The notes below the pieces were generated by a model. That model saw nothing but the letters and a program-made list of their open reading frames with translations, was not told the DNA's origin and ran no database searches. Below are positions 51,386 to 59,689 of a DNA stretch of 64,000 nt, piece by piece. Within the stretch, counting starts at the first letter, position 1; every line of letters begins with the position of its first letter. This stretch comes from Mesorhizobium sp. 131-2-1 (GTDB lineage Bacteria > Pseudomonadota > Alphaproteobacteria > Rhizobiales > Rhizobiaceae): assembly GCF_016756535.1 (NCBI RefSeq), contig NZ_AP023247.1, forward strand, positions 1,302,001 to 1,366,000, written 5' to 3'. The translations under genes and the position numbers were made by a program.

Positions 51386-52105
51386 CTAGCTGCGCGCCGC
51401 ACGGTCCGGCGTCATGCCGTAATCCTCGCTGCGCTCCACCGCGCGGTAGAAGTCGGCGAGCTGCTTGCCTCGCTCCGGCTTGTAGACGCGGCCGGCAATC
51501 ACCACTGAGGCGATGCGATCGATGCGGAAGGCGCGGAAATCGTCGCGCATCTCGCACCATGCGACCAGCGTCCACACCTTGCCCCAAAACCACAGGCCAA
51601 GCGGCCGGATGTCGCGCGCCGTGCCGCGCCCGGCCTCATCCGAATAGTCGATGGTCAGGACCTGGCGCTTCTCGATGGCGCGCTCGATCAGGTCGATCGC
51701 CTCGCGCGCGGCATCGCTCACCACCCACATCGGCGTGTGGATCTCGGTGCGGGCGATGCGGTCCTTCTCGGTATCGGGCAGCACGGCGCCGATCTTGACC
51801 AGCGCCTCATCAGCGGCCCGTGCCATGGCGGCGCCGCCGAAGGCGCGCACCATGCGGGCGCCGGCGACCAGCGCCACGATCTCGTCACGCGTGAACATCA
51901 GCGGCGGAAGGTCGAAACCCTCCCTCATCATGTAGCCGACGCCCGCCTCGCCGTCGATCGGCACGCCGGTCGACTGCAGGTCGGCGATGTCGCGATAGAT
52001 CGTGCGCTCGGAAACCTCGAGCCACGTGCCCAGCTTCTGGGCAGTGACCAGACGGCCGCCGCGCAAATGCTGCACGATCTGGAAGAGCCTGTCGGCACGA
52101 CGCAT
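51386..52105 (-). CDS. WYL-domain (YafY-type) transcriptional regulator
   Basis: 239 residues. N-terminal helix-turn-helix of the HTH_11/DeoR-like kind (RRADRLFQIVQHLRGGRLVT, WLEVSERTIYRDIADLQSTG), then a WYL domain with IRPLGLWFWGKVWTLVAWCE MR and FRIDRI, where ligand or nucleotide may bind. GAGG lies about 10 nt before the ATG at 52105. Palindromes upstream of the next two minus-strand genes could be its operators. Flanked by copies C and D of the dispersed palindrome. Confidence 0.93.
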   Translation of the reverse strand: MRRADRLFQIVQHLRGGRLVTAQKLGTWLEVSERTIYRDIADLQSTGVPIDGEAGVGYMMREGFDLPPLMFTRDEIVALVAGARMVRAFGGAAMARAADEALVKIGAVLPDTEKDRIARTEIHTPMWVVSDAAREAIDLIERAIEKRQVLTIDYSDEAGRGTARDIRPLGLWFWGKVWTLVAWCEMRDDFRAFRIDRIASVVIAGRVYKPERGKQLADFYRAVERSEDYGMTPDRAARS

Positions 52106-52130
52106 CGTATGGTTCCTCAATGTTGTTTCC

Positions 52131-52180
52131 ATGCATGCCGTGGTCCCAAAACCGGCTCCCACTCTTGGGCGACATGCATT
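52131..52180. repeat. Palindromic intergenic element, copy D
   Basis: ATGCATGCCG at 52131-52140 and CGACATGCAT at 52170-52179 are inverted ends with one mismatch; the inner arms are CCCAAAA and CTTGGG. It fills the gap between the WYL gene and the gene ending at 52179. Confidence 0.8.
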
Positions 52181-52589
52181 ATGGCTTCAGCCCTTCGCGC
52201 CTGCGCTGGACGGCGACGAATTCCGCGCCAAGGGACAATTTACTCGTGGTCGGCGTCCTGGCGTCCAGCACCCGCCAGAAGGGCGCCACGTCAGTCAGCG
52301 CCATGCCGCGTTCGAGATCCTCGCCGGCGGCCTCGGCAACCGTGCGCAGATGATAGCCGATGGTGACCGGACATGTCACTTCGGCACCGTGCTCGACGGC
52401 GAGCGCGGTGCGCAGCGCGCGGACGTCCATCTCCACGCCCTCCGGGATCGAGCGGATGAAATCGTCGACCTGACGCGCCGTCGGCACCAGCATCGGCTGG
52501 CCCTCGACAACGTCAGCGAAGGTCCGCGGCGATGGCTTGATGCCATTGACTCCCGGGGTGTTCAGCCTGTCGTTCCAGCTCTTCACCAT
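52179..52589 (-). CDS. Conserved hypothetical protein
   Basis: 136 residues beginning MVKSWNDRLNTPGVNGIKPS. I recognise no certain family. The C-terminal part (VTCPVTIGYHLRTVAEAAG, FWRVLDARTPTTSKLSLGAE FVAVQ) has a strand-helix pattern faintly like small winged-helix proteins of the MGMT-related type, but the catalytic PCHR is missing, so no reaction is proposed. A 28-bp palindrome at 52629-52656 lies 40 bp before the start, and the WYL regulator is downstream. The start lacks a strong ribosome binding site. Confidence 0.75.
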   Translation of the reverse strand: MVKSWNDRLNTPGVNGIKPSPRTFADVVEGQPMLVPTARQVDDFIRSIPEGVEMDVRALRTALAVEHGAEVTCPVTIGYHLRTVAEAAGEDLERGMALTDVAPFWRVLDARTPTTSKLSLGAEFVAVQRRREGLKP

Positions 52590-52628
52590 GCGAAGGCCAC
52601 TCTCTACTCCTGCCACACCATGACACGG

Positions 52629-52656
52629 CCCTCCTGACAGCATACTGTCAGGAGGG
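52629..52656. promoter_or_regulatory. 28-bp palindrome, copy 1
   Basis: CCCTCCTGACAG at 52629-52640 and CTGTCAGGAGGG at 52645-52656 are perfect 12-bp arms around CATA. It is 40 bp upstream of the hypothetical gene start at 52589 and resembles a dimeric-regulator operator. Confidence 0.8.
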
Positions 52657-52804
52657 TTCAGCATATCCGCCGACGATCGCGTGCCCACATCTTGCAGCAC
52701 CCACCCACTCTGCAGGCCAGATGGCCCGAATTATTTCCGTCACGTCGCTTCTACATCTGGGCGCCGCAGTGTCCGCATCCAAGCGCGGCGCCCAAAAAAA
52801 TCGC

Positions 52805-52972
52805 CTAATGGTCGAGGTGCCGGCCGTTGGCATACATGTCCGGCCAGCCGATGTCCTTGCGGATGTCCGCGGGCAGGCCATCCATGAAACGCTGGGTGCG
52901 GATCTCGTTGCGCATCGTACGGATCTTGCCGACATAGTGCTGCACGCTACGCAGTATCGTGTTACCGGTCAT
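52805..52972 (-). CDS. DUF1127 protein, second copy
   Basis: 55 residues: MTGNTILRSVQHYVGKIRTM, then NEIRTQRFMDGLPADIRKDI and GWPDMYANGRHLDH. The C-terminal LPADIRKDIGWP matches the DUF1127 core. GAGGAG 7 nt before the ATG at 52972 supports the start. A 28-bp palindrome at 53013-53040 lies 41 bp upstream, identical in arms and distance to the one before the neighbouring hypothetical gene. Confidence 0.88.
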   Translation of the reverse strand: MTGNTILRSVQHYVGKIRTMRNEIRTQRFMDGLPADIRKDIGWPDMYANGRHLDH

Positions 52973-53012
52973 GGCTAGTCTCCTCTTTTTCGATGAGGAC
53001 ACTATCGCACAC

Positions 53013-53040
53013 CCCTCCTGACAGCAGTCTGTCAGGAGGA
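53013..53040. promoter_or_regulatory. 28-bp palindrome, copy 2
   Basis: CCCTCCTGACAG at 53013-53024 and CTGTCAGGAGGA at 53029-53040 around CAGT; only the last base breaks symmetry. It is 41 bp upstream of the DUF1127 start at 52972 and matches copy 1 arm for arm. Confidence 0.8.
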
Positions 53041-53173
53041 TGGCAGGTCTCTGAAGAAGATTGCGGTCAGCCCGGCGGGCACACGGGGAAGCGGCTGTCT
53101 TGCGCGGTTCCGCCTGGGCTTGGAAGCGCTACGTCGGCTTTGACAGCGGGCTTCGATGCTGCTCAAAGGCGCC

Positions 53174-53335
53174 ATGTCGAAACTCCTCGCGCTCGTCATC
53201 ATTGGCATCATGCTCATCCAGCTGATCAAGCCGCTCGGCTGGCCGGGGCTGAAGCGGCGCGGCGATTTCTGGAAGCTGGCGCTGCTGGCCATGGCGGCGA
53301 TCTCGATCACCGCGGTGCTGGGGCATTGGGGCTAA
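53174..53335 (+). CDS. Small membrane protein, 53 residues
   Basis: A short gene reading MSKLLALVIIGIMLIQLIKP, then LGWPGLKRRGDFWKLALLAM and AAISITAVLGHWG. It has two hydrophobic helices joined by a basic PLGWPGLKRRGDFWK loop, a layout I know from small conserved proteins in rhizobia. Function unknown. AAAGG lies about 5 nt before the ATG. Codon use fits the surrounding genes. It is convergent with the SGNH hydrolase gene. Confidence 0.75.
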   Translation: MSKLLALVIIGIMLIQLIKPLGWPGLKRRGDFWKLALLAMAAISITAVLGHWG

Positions 53336-53365
53336 AGCGGGGACGTCAGCCCCCATCGGCCGCCG

Positions 53366-54094
53366 CTACGCCGAGGGATGCTCACCCAGAACAGGGCCGA
53401 CAAGATGCTCCGCCCAGGCGCGGTAGCCGGCTTCGGAGGCATGAAATCCGTCGACGGCAAAGCCGGCCTGCGGGTCGAGGATCGGCAGGCGCGACGCCGG
53501 CACCGCGCCGCGCTCCAGGCAGAGGCGCTTGCCCATCCGGTTCATCTCGGTCGCCCTGACCTCGAGGATACTGCCAAGCAGGGACGGCATGGCCGGTGCC
53601 CGCGTGAACTCCAGCACCGGCGACCACACCACGCGCGCCTCCGGCCATTTGGCGCGCAGCGCGTAGAGCAGGCCGCCGAACTCCTTCTTGAAGCGCGGCA
53701 CCGAATGGAAATTCTTCGTGTCGTTGGTGCCGATGGCAAGCACGATGTGCGTCCATGGATCGGCCGACAGATTGGGCAGGACATGGTCGCGGATCTGGCC
53801 TGAGGTCGCCGAGTTGAAGCCGGCCGCCCGCCAGCGCACCGCGCTGCCCGTCCGCTCGGCAATCAGGATGGCCAGCTGCGCCGCGAGCCCGTTCTCGGAA
53901 TGGCCGATGCCGACCGAAGCGGCAGAGGAATCGCCCAACACCAGAAGCGTGATCGCCGGCGCCGTGCCTGGCATCTCGTGCATGACCGGACCGCGCGCCG
54001 GCAGCATGCGGGTGGTGCGGCGGCGAACGCCGAGCCCTTGCCAGACATAGACCGGAAAGGCGAGCCAGGTGAGGAGGGTGCGCAGGCGCTGCAT
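53366..54094 (-). CDS. SGNH/GDSL hydrolase
   Basis: 242 residues. An N-terminal hydrophobic stretch (TLLTWLAFPVYVWQGLGV) may be a membrane anchor. Block I is LLVLGDSSAASVGIG with the nucleophile Ser, block III is IVLAIGTNDTKNFHS with Asn, and block V is AVDGFHASEAGY with Asp and His, so the active site is intact. It is an esterase or lipase of unknown substrate. The arrangement is alone, with no operon partner. Confidence 0.9.
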   Translation of the reverse strand: MQRLRTLLTWLAFPVYVWQGLGVRRRTTRMLPARGPVMHEMPGTAPAITLLVLGDSSAASVGIGHSENGLAAQLAILIAERTGSAVRWRAAGFNSATSGQIRDHVLPNLSADPWTHIVLAIGTNDTKNFHSVPRFKKEFGGLLYALRAKWPEARVVWSPVLEFTRAPAMPSLLGSILEVRATEMNRMGKRLCLERGAVPASRLPILDPQAGFAVDGFHASEAGYRAWAEHLVGPVLGEHPSA

Positions 54095-54148
54095 GGCTCA
54101 GCCCTTAGCGCATCTTGTTCGGGAGGTGAACGACTTTGCCGCGCCGGG

Positions 54149-54889
54149 TCAGTCGCAACAGCTTGCCCGCGGCTCGCGGCCGTCCTCGTACTCGTCATGC
54201 AGCCGCACCCAGTCCATCAAGCCGCCATAGGGACCGGTCTCGTCACGGCCCTTCGGCGTCATGTCGAGATAGTGATAGGCGCCGATCAGCGGATCGCCAC
54301 CGCGGGCCCGTGACATGAAGGTGAGGAAGATATCGCCGGCCTCTTCCTTGTAGAACACGCTGGTGCCGGGCAGGTCCTTCGACGTGCGCGCGCGCTTTTC
54401 GAAGTTGTAGGTGGTGTCGCCTGCGGCGATCTGCCTGTCGGTGAAGGAGACCTGCATGTCGAAGTTGAAGTCGGACGCATAGGACGACACCCAGTCGAAC
54501 TTCCAGCCCATGCGCTGCTTGTAGGGCAGGAGCTCGGCCAGCGGCGCACGCGACACCACGACCAGCGACACATCATGATGCTGGAGATGCTGATTGGCGC
54601 CGTCAATGTGATCGGCGAGGAAGGAGCAGCCCTCGCAGCGATGGTTCGAACCGGGCGCCAGCATGAAGTGGTAGACGATCAGCTGGCTGTTTTCGCCAAA
54701 GAGCTCCGCCAGCCGCTTGGGCCCCTGTTCGCTCTCGAAGACGTAGTCCTTGCGGAGTTTGAGCCAGGGCAATTCGCGCCGCTCGGCGGCGACGCAATCA
54801 CGAAACCGCGTCAGCTCCTTCTCGCGCTCGAGGTGCTCTCGGTGCGCCTCGAACCAGTCTTCCCGTGAAACGACGGCATTGCGATGCAT
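54149..54889 (-). CDS. DUF899 thioredoxin-like protein
   Basis: 246 residues. WLKLRKDYVFESEQGPKRLA, LIVYHFMLAPGSNHRCEGCS with a C-X2-C pair in the thioredoxin position, and FYKEEAGDIFLTFMSRARGG match DUF899. Members are thought to be redox proteins, without an established substrate. AGGAG 6 nt before the ATG at 54889 supports the start. The last eight residues (DGREPRASCCD) carry a Cys pair of unknown importance. Confidence 0.9.
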   Translation of the reverse strand: MHRNAVVSREDWFEAHREHLEREKELTRFRDCVAAERRELPWLKLRKDYVFESEQGPKRLAELFGENSQLIVYHFMLAPGSNHRCEGCSFLADHIDGANQHLQHHDVSLVVVSRAPLAELLPYKQRMGWKFDWVSSYASDFNFDMQVSFTDRQIAAGDTTYNFEKRARTSKDLPGTSVFYKEEAGDIFLTFMSRARGGDPLIGAYHYLDMTPKGRDETGPYGGLMDWVRLHDEYEDGREPRASCCD

Positions 54890-55000
54890 GACTATCTCCT
54901 GTCCTCTCCTGCCAAGGACGTTCGGCATCTGCGTCATCCGACATGGGCCGGCGCGCTTTTCGACGCCGTCTCAGAAGTGGGGATGCCGGCCGCGAAAAAC

Positions 55001-55029
55001 AAAACCCCGGGCAGTGCGCCCGGGGTTTT
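55001..55029 (-). terminator. Intrinsic terminator of the aldolase gene
   Basis: AAAACCCCGGGC at 55001-55012 pairs with GCCCGGGGTTTT at 55018-55029 over a 5-nt loop. On the minus strand it is followed by TTTTGTTTTTC (A-rich run 54995-55004). Confidence 0.9.
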
Positions 55030-55050
55030 CGTCGCTTCCGAAGAAACGTG

Positions 55051-56076
55051 TCAGGCGGCCTTTTCCAGCGCCGGCTGCCATTTGCCGAGCGCCGCCAGAT
55101 GGTTCATGTGGGCGCGATGGACAAAGGCCGCCTGGCCGGCGGCGATGTTCGACGCCTTGCCGCTCCACGCCTTCTGCGCGGCCGCCTGCAGGGCGCGACC
55201 ATAGGAGAAGGTCAGCTTCCACGGATGCGGGCCGATGGCATTGATGGCGTTGAGGTTGGCGGTCGCCTCCTCGTCCGATTGGCCGCCGGAGAGGAAGGCA
55301 ATGCCCGCAACCGCCGCCGGCACCGTCTCGCGGAACAGCTTGATCGTCTTTTCGGCGACTATCTCGGGGCTGTCCAGCTTGCCCGATTTCTTGCCCGATA
55401 TGACCATGTTCGGCTTCAGGATGGTGCCTTCGAGCACGACGCGCGCGGCATAGAGTTCGCTGTAGAGCTTGAGCAGCGTCGCCTTCGAGATCTCGTAGCA
55501 GGTGTCGATGCCATGGGCGCCGTCCATCAGCACTTCCGGCTCGACGATCGGCACGATGCCGGCCTCCTGGCAGAGCGCGGCATAGCGGGCGAGCGCATGC
55601 GCGTTCGAGCCGATCGAGGTGGCAGAGGGCACACCCTTGGCGACGTCGATATCGATCACCGCGCGCCATTTGGCGAAGCGGGCGCCGAGCTTGTAGTAGT
55701 CCGTCAGGCGCTCGCGCAGGCCGTCGAGGCCCTCGGTGATGGTGTCGCCAGGGAAGCCGGCCAGAGGCTTGGCGCCGGCATCGACCTTGATGCCGGGAAT
55801 GGCGCCCGAAGCCTTGATGATGTCGACCAGCGGCGTGCCGTCGGCGGCATTCTGACGGATGGTCTCGTCATAGAGGATGACGCCGGAAATATACTTCGTC
55901 ATCGCGTCCCTGGCGCGGAACATCATTTCGCGATAGTCGCGGCGGCTGTCGGCGGTCGATTCGACGCCGATGACGTCGAAGCGCTTCTTGATGGTGCCGG
56001 AGCTTTCGTCGGCGGCCAGCAGGCCCTTGCCATCGGCCACGATCGCGGCGGCAATGTCTTCGAGACGTTCGCTCAT
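55051..56076 (-). CDS. Fructose-bisphosphate aldolase, class I
   Basis: 341 residues of the Schiff-base aldolase (FbaB/eukaryote-like class I). LLAADESSGTIKKRFDVIG, KWRAVIDID with Lys, PIVEPEVLMDG and LEGTILKPNMVISG with the Schiff-base Lys, and AFLSGGQSDEEATANLNAIN are all present. It cleaves fructose 1,6-bisphosphate to DHAP and GAP or runs in reverse for gluconeogenesis. AGGAGG precedes the ATG at 56076. It is the last of the tkt/gap/pgk cluster. Confidence 0.97.
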   Translation of the reverse strand: MSERLEDIAAAIVADGKGLLAADESSGTIKKRFDVIGVESTADSRRDYREMMFRARDAMTKYISGVILYDETIRQNAADGTPLVDIIKASGAIPGIKVDAGAKPLAGFPGDTITEGLDGLRERLTDYYKLGARFAKWRAVIDIDVAKGVPSATSIGSNAHALARYAALCQEAGIVPIVEPEVLMDGAHGIDTCYEISKATLLKLYSELYAARVVLEGTILKPNMVISGKKSGKLDSPEIVAEKTIKLFRETVPAAVAGIAFLSGGQSDEEATANLNAINAIGPHPWKLTFSYGRALQAAAQKAWSGKASNIAAGQAAFVHRAHMNHLAALGKWQPALEKAA

Positions 56077-56294
56077 TCTTGCTTCCTCCTGACGGTGGTT
56101 TCCGCGTTTCACGGAAGTCTACCGCCAAAGGAATGATGCCGGAAAGCGCGAAATCGAGTGAAAGTCGCGCCGCCGGGCTGGCTCGCCGAGTGTTGATCGG
56201 CCGTTGGCGGTGGTCGCATTTCGGCAAAGCCAGGCGTTGCCGCCTTGCCTTCACCCAATTCCAAAAACCGCTGCGCGCTTCTCCTGGAATGGCT

Positions 56295-57491
56295 TCAGCG
56301 CTTCAGCACCTCGACGCCGGGGAGCGGCTTGCCTTCCATCCATTCCAGGAAGGCGCCGCCGGCGGTCGAGACATAGGTGAAGTCGTCGGCGACGCCGGCA
56401 TGGTTGAGCGCCGCCACCGTGTCGCCGCCGCCGGCCACCGAGACGAGCTTGCCGGCCTTGGTGCGCTGGGCGGCGTGCTTTGCCGCCGTCACCGTCGCGT
56501 GGTCGAAGGGCGCGATCTCGAAGGCGCCGAGCGGGCCGTTCCAGACCAGCGTGGCGGCGCGGTCGATCCAGTCGGTGACCGTCTTCACGGTCCTGGCGCC
56601 AACATCAAGGATCATGCCGTCTGCCGGCACCGCATCGATGGCGACGGTCTCGCTTGCGGCGCCCGCCTTGAACTCTTTCGCCACGACGCCGTCGACGGGC
56701 AGGATGATGGCGCAGCCGGCCTCGGCCGCCTCGATCATGATCTGCTTGGCGGTGGTGGCCAGGTCATGCTCGCAGAGCGACTTGCCGACAGCGGTGCCGC
56801 GCGCGGCCAGGAAGGTGTTGGCCATGCCGCCGCCTATGACCAGCGAGTCGACCTTCTTCACCAGGTTCATCAGCAGGTCGATCTTGGTCGAGACCTTGGC
56901 GCCGCCGACGATGGCGACGACGGGGCGGACGGGATTGCCGAGGCCCTTTTCCAGCGCGTCGAGCTCGGCCTGCATGGTGCGTCCGGCGAAGGCCGGCAGC
57001 AGGTGCGCCAGGCCCTCGGTCGAGGAATGGGCGCGGTGCGCGGCGGAAAAGGCGTCATTGATGAAGATGTCGCCATTGGCGGCGAGCTTCTCGGTGAAGG
57101 CCGCGTCGTTCTTCTCCTCGGCCTTGTAGAAGCGGGTGTTTTCAAGCAGCAGCACGTCGCCCTTGTTCATGGCGGCGACCGCGCTGCCTGCCGTGTCGCC
57201 GATGCAGTCGGCGGCGAAGCCGACAGGCCGACCGAGAACCTCCGCCGTCGCCTTGGCGATAGGCTCCAGCGAGAATTCGGGCGTGGGGCCATCCTTGGGG
57301 CGGCCGAAATGGGCAAGCAGGATGACCTTTGCGCCCTTGCCGGAGAGCTCGGCGATGGTCGGCGCGATGCGCTCGATGCGGGTGACGTCGGTGACCTTGC
57401 CGTCGGCGACGGGAACGTTGAGGTCGACGCGCACCAGCACGCGCTTGCCGGAGATGTTGCCGATGTCGTCCAGTGTCTTGAAGCCGGCCAT
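56295..57491 (-). CDS. pgk: Phosphoglycerate kinase
   Basis: 398 residues. [75 protein letters not shown] and [11 protein letters not shown] are the family motifs. Catalyses 1,3-bisphosphoglycerate plus ADP to 3-phosphoglycerate plus ATP, reversibly. AAGGGA 7 nt before the ATG at 57491 sets the start. The aldolase gene lies 218 bp downstream. Confidence 0.98.
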   Translation of the reverse strand: MAGFKTLDDIGNISGKRVLVRVDLNVPVADGKVTDVTRIERIAPTIAELSGKGAKVILLAHFGRPKDGPTPEFSLEPIAKATAEVLGRPVGFAADCIGDTAGSAVAAMNKGDVLLLENTRFYKAEEKNDAAFTEKLAANGDIFINDAFSAAHRAHSSTEGLAHLLPAFAGRTMQAELDALEKGLGNPVRPVVAIVGGAKVSTKIDLLMNLVKKVDSLVIGGGMANTFLAARGTAVGKSLCEHDLATTAKQIMIEAAEAGCAIILPVDGVVAKEFKAGAASETVAIDAVPADGMILDVGARTVKTVTDWIDRAATLVWNGPLGAFEIAPFDHATVTAAKHAAQRTKAGKLVSVAGGGDTVAALNHAGVADDFTYVSTAGGAFLEWMEGKPLPGVEVLKR

Positions 57492-57596
57492 GCTGGGTCC
57501 CTTTCCGCGAAAAATCGCCGGGACCTTACCCGCCGCCGGCGACGATGCAAGGGCCGCGTGGAAGCGCGCGCGCAAAAATGATGTAGGCGCGTAAGA

Positions 57597-59480
57597 TCAG
57601 CTTTCGCTCGTTGCCTTTTGCGCGGCCGGTTCGGGCGTCGGGGACTGTTCCGCCGACGTTTCGGCGACAGGCGTCGGCTTGCGCCGGCCGCGGACGAACG
57701 CGGCGATGCGGTCGCCGATCTCGCCGGCGCTCATGAACACCGGCACGCGCGCCACCGGCGCGGTCGGCTCGAACGACAGGCCGAGGCCGGTGATCCGGCC
57801 CTTGTCGTCGACGTCGCGCACGATGAGCTCGATCGGCCCGATCAGCACCCGGTCGGCATATTCGGGATGGCCGCCGAGCCGCTCGGTGACCAGGGCGCCG
57901 ACCGTCACCTTGCGCTCCGCCTCGGTCAGGCCTGGTGCATAGGCTGCCTCCAGCTCCTCGGCCGAGCGCGTCGGATCAAGCGCGAAGGCGCCGAAGAAGT
58001 CCGCGTCCTCCGGATCGACCACGGCGCGGCTGGCGAACAGCTTGTCGAGCAGGCGCGGATAACGGTCCGGCACGAAGATGTAGACCTGGTCGCCGGCAGC
58101 CAGCCGTCCCATGTCCTGGAAGCGCATCGAGCGGCCGTCGCGCAGCACCAGCGAGGGCCGGGCCCAGCGGGGGATGCGCTCGCCGCGCGCCACTGGGCTG
58201 CCCGGCGCCACGCGATAGGCGAGAAGCTCGTGGTGTGCGGAGCCCGGCAGTTCGAGCTCGACCTTGTCCAACGGCCCGAGCCTTGCCGGCACGATGAGGC
58301 CGAGGCGGCGCGCCAATGGCCCGACGGTCCAGCCCTGCACGACCAGCGACACCAGCACGATGATGAAGGCGGTGTTGAAGATGACGCGGCCGTTTTCCAG
58401 GCCGCCGAGCAGCGGCGTGATGGCGAGCAGGATGGAGACCGCGCCGCGCAGGCCGACCCAGGAGACGAAGGCGACCTCGGGGCGCGGCAGGCGGAACGGG
58501 ATCAGGCAGAGCCAGACGGCGATCGGCCGCGCGACGAAGATCAGGAACAGGCCGAGCAGGACCGCCGGCACCAGGATCGCTGGAAATTGCGAGGGCGTGG
58601 CGAACAGGCCAAGGATCAGGAACATGATGATCTGTGCCAGCCACGACATGCCGTCCTGGAAGCGCTTGAGGATGGTGACGGCGCGGATGTCCGAATTGCC
58701 CGATATCAGCCCGGCAAGATAGACCGCCAGGAAGCCCGAGCCGCCGATGGCGCCGGCGGCGGCGAACACCATCAGCGACAGCGTCAGCACGAAGATCGGC
58801 AACAGGCCGTGGTCGAGGTTCAGCCGCTCGACCAGGCGCACGATGGCAAGGCCGCCGAGAACGCCGATGACGGCGCCAAGCCCCATGCTGATGAGGAAGC
58901 CGAGCACCAGGTTGGTGACCAGCACATTGGCTTCGGGATTGGCGTGGGCGGCGATGATCTCGACCAGAGTGATGGTGAGGAAGATGGCGATCGGGTCATT
59001 GGTGCCGGATTCCACCTCGAGCGTCGCACGCACGCGCTCGCGCAGATTGATCTCGCCTGCGCGCAGCAGGAAGAAGACGGCCGCGGCATCGGTCGAGGCG
59101 ACGGCGGCGCCGAGCAGGAAGGATTCCAGCCAGGTGAGGTCGAGCATGTAGTAGGCGGCGGCGCCGAACACGCCGGTGGTCAGCACCACGCCGACGGTCG
59201 CCAGCGACAGCGCCGGTCCGGCCGCCTGGCGCAAGGCATTGAGCGGCGTGCCGAAACCGGAATCGAAGAGGATGACGGCCAGCGCCAGTGAGCCGGCAAA
59301 ATAGGCGAGCCTTGCATTGTCGAATTCGATGCCGAGGCCGTCGGTCCCGGTGGCCAGGCCGATGCAAAGGAAGAGAAGCAGCAGGGGGGCGCCGAAGCGG
59401 AAGGCGATCAGGCTCGAAAACGCGGCGGCAACGACAAGGGCGGTGCCGACCAGCGTTACAAGATAGATCGCATGCTCCAT
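57597..59480 (-). CDS. Potassium/proton antiporter (NhaP2/CvrA type)
   Basis: 627 residues. The N-terminal ~390 residues are 12-13 membrane helices of the CPA1 family, with GAAVASTDAAAVFFLLRAGE and VESGTNDPIAIFLTITLVE carrying the ion-binding Asp residues. Residues ~410-490 form an RCK_C/TrkA-C domain (LAYRVAPGSPVARGERIPRW), and a CorC/HlyC-associated module follows (VRDVDDKGRITGLGLSFEP). It should exchange K+ (or Na+) for H+ in the inner membrane. It interrupts the gap-pgk pair of the glycolytic cluster on the same strand. Confidence 0.94.
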   Translation of the reverse strand: MEHAIYLVTLVGTALVVAAAFSSLIAFRFGAPLLLLFLCIGLATGTDGLGIEFDNARLAYFAGSLALAVILFDSGFGTPLNALRQAAGPALSLATVGVVLTTGVFGAAAYYMLDLTWLESFLLGAAVASTDAAAVFFLLRAGEINLRERVRATLEVESGTNDPIAIFLTITLVEIIAAHANPEANVLVTNLVLGFLISMGLGAVIGVLGGLAIVRLVERLNLDHGLLPIFVLTLSLMVFAAAGAIGGSGFLAVYLAGLISGNSDIRAVTILKRFQDGMSWLAQIIMFLILGLFATPSQFPAILVPAVLLGLFLIFVARPIAVWLCLIPFRLPRPEVAFVSWVGLRGAVSILLAITPLLGGLENGRVIFNTAFIIVLVSLVVQGWTVGPLARRLGLIVPARLGPLDKVELELPGSAHHELLAYRVAPGSPVARGERIPRWARPSLVLRDGRSMRFQDMGRLAAGDQVYIFVPDRYPRLLDKLFASRAVVDPEDADFFGAFALDPTRSAEELEAAYAPGLTEAERKVTVGALVTERLGGHPEYADRVLIGPIELIVRDVDDKGRITGLGLSFEPTAPVARVPVFMSAGEIGDRIAAFVRGRRKPTPVAETSAEQSPTPEPAAQKATSES

Positions 59481-59633
59481 CCGGAATTGCCCCTCAGATC
59501 CGCCTCCCTCCCCGCTTTACGGCAGAGTGGGGCGAAGACATGACCAGTGCAAGGCGGCAGCGTGGTTTTTTGCTCCTATGACGCTGATTTCCGGAGGTTT
59601 TGCCGCTCGGGGCACCAGCGCGACCTGCAAACG

Positions 59634-59657
59634 AAAACGCCCGGCCGAAGCCGGGCG
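59634..59657 (-). terminator. Probable terminator of gap
   Basis: CGCCCGGC at 59638-59645 pairs with GCCGGGCG at 59650-59657, loop CGAA; AAAA at 59634-59637 gives a short T-run on the minus strand. Confidence 0.65.
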
Positions 59658-59689
59658 CCCAGATCTGGAAAGATCGAAGCCTGGGTCTA

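Noticed and set aside
57618..59291. 557-codon plus-strand frame opposite the antiporter gene
   Set aside because: Antisense to a clear CPA1 antiporter; composition typical of GC-rich shadow frames.
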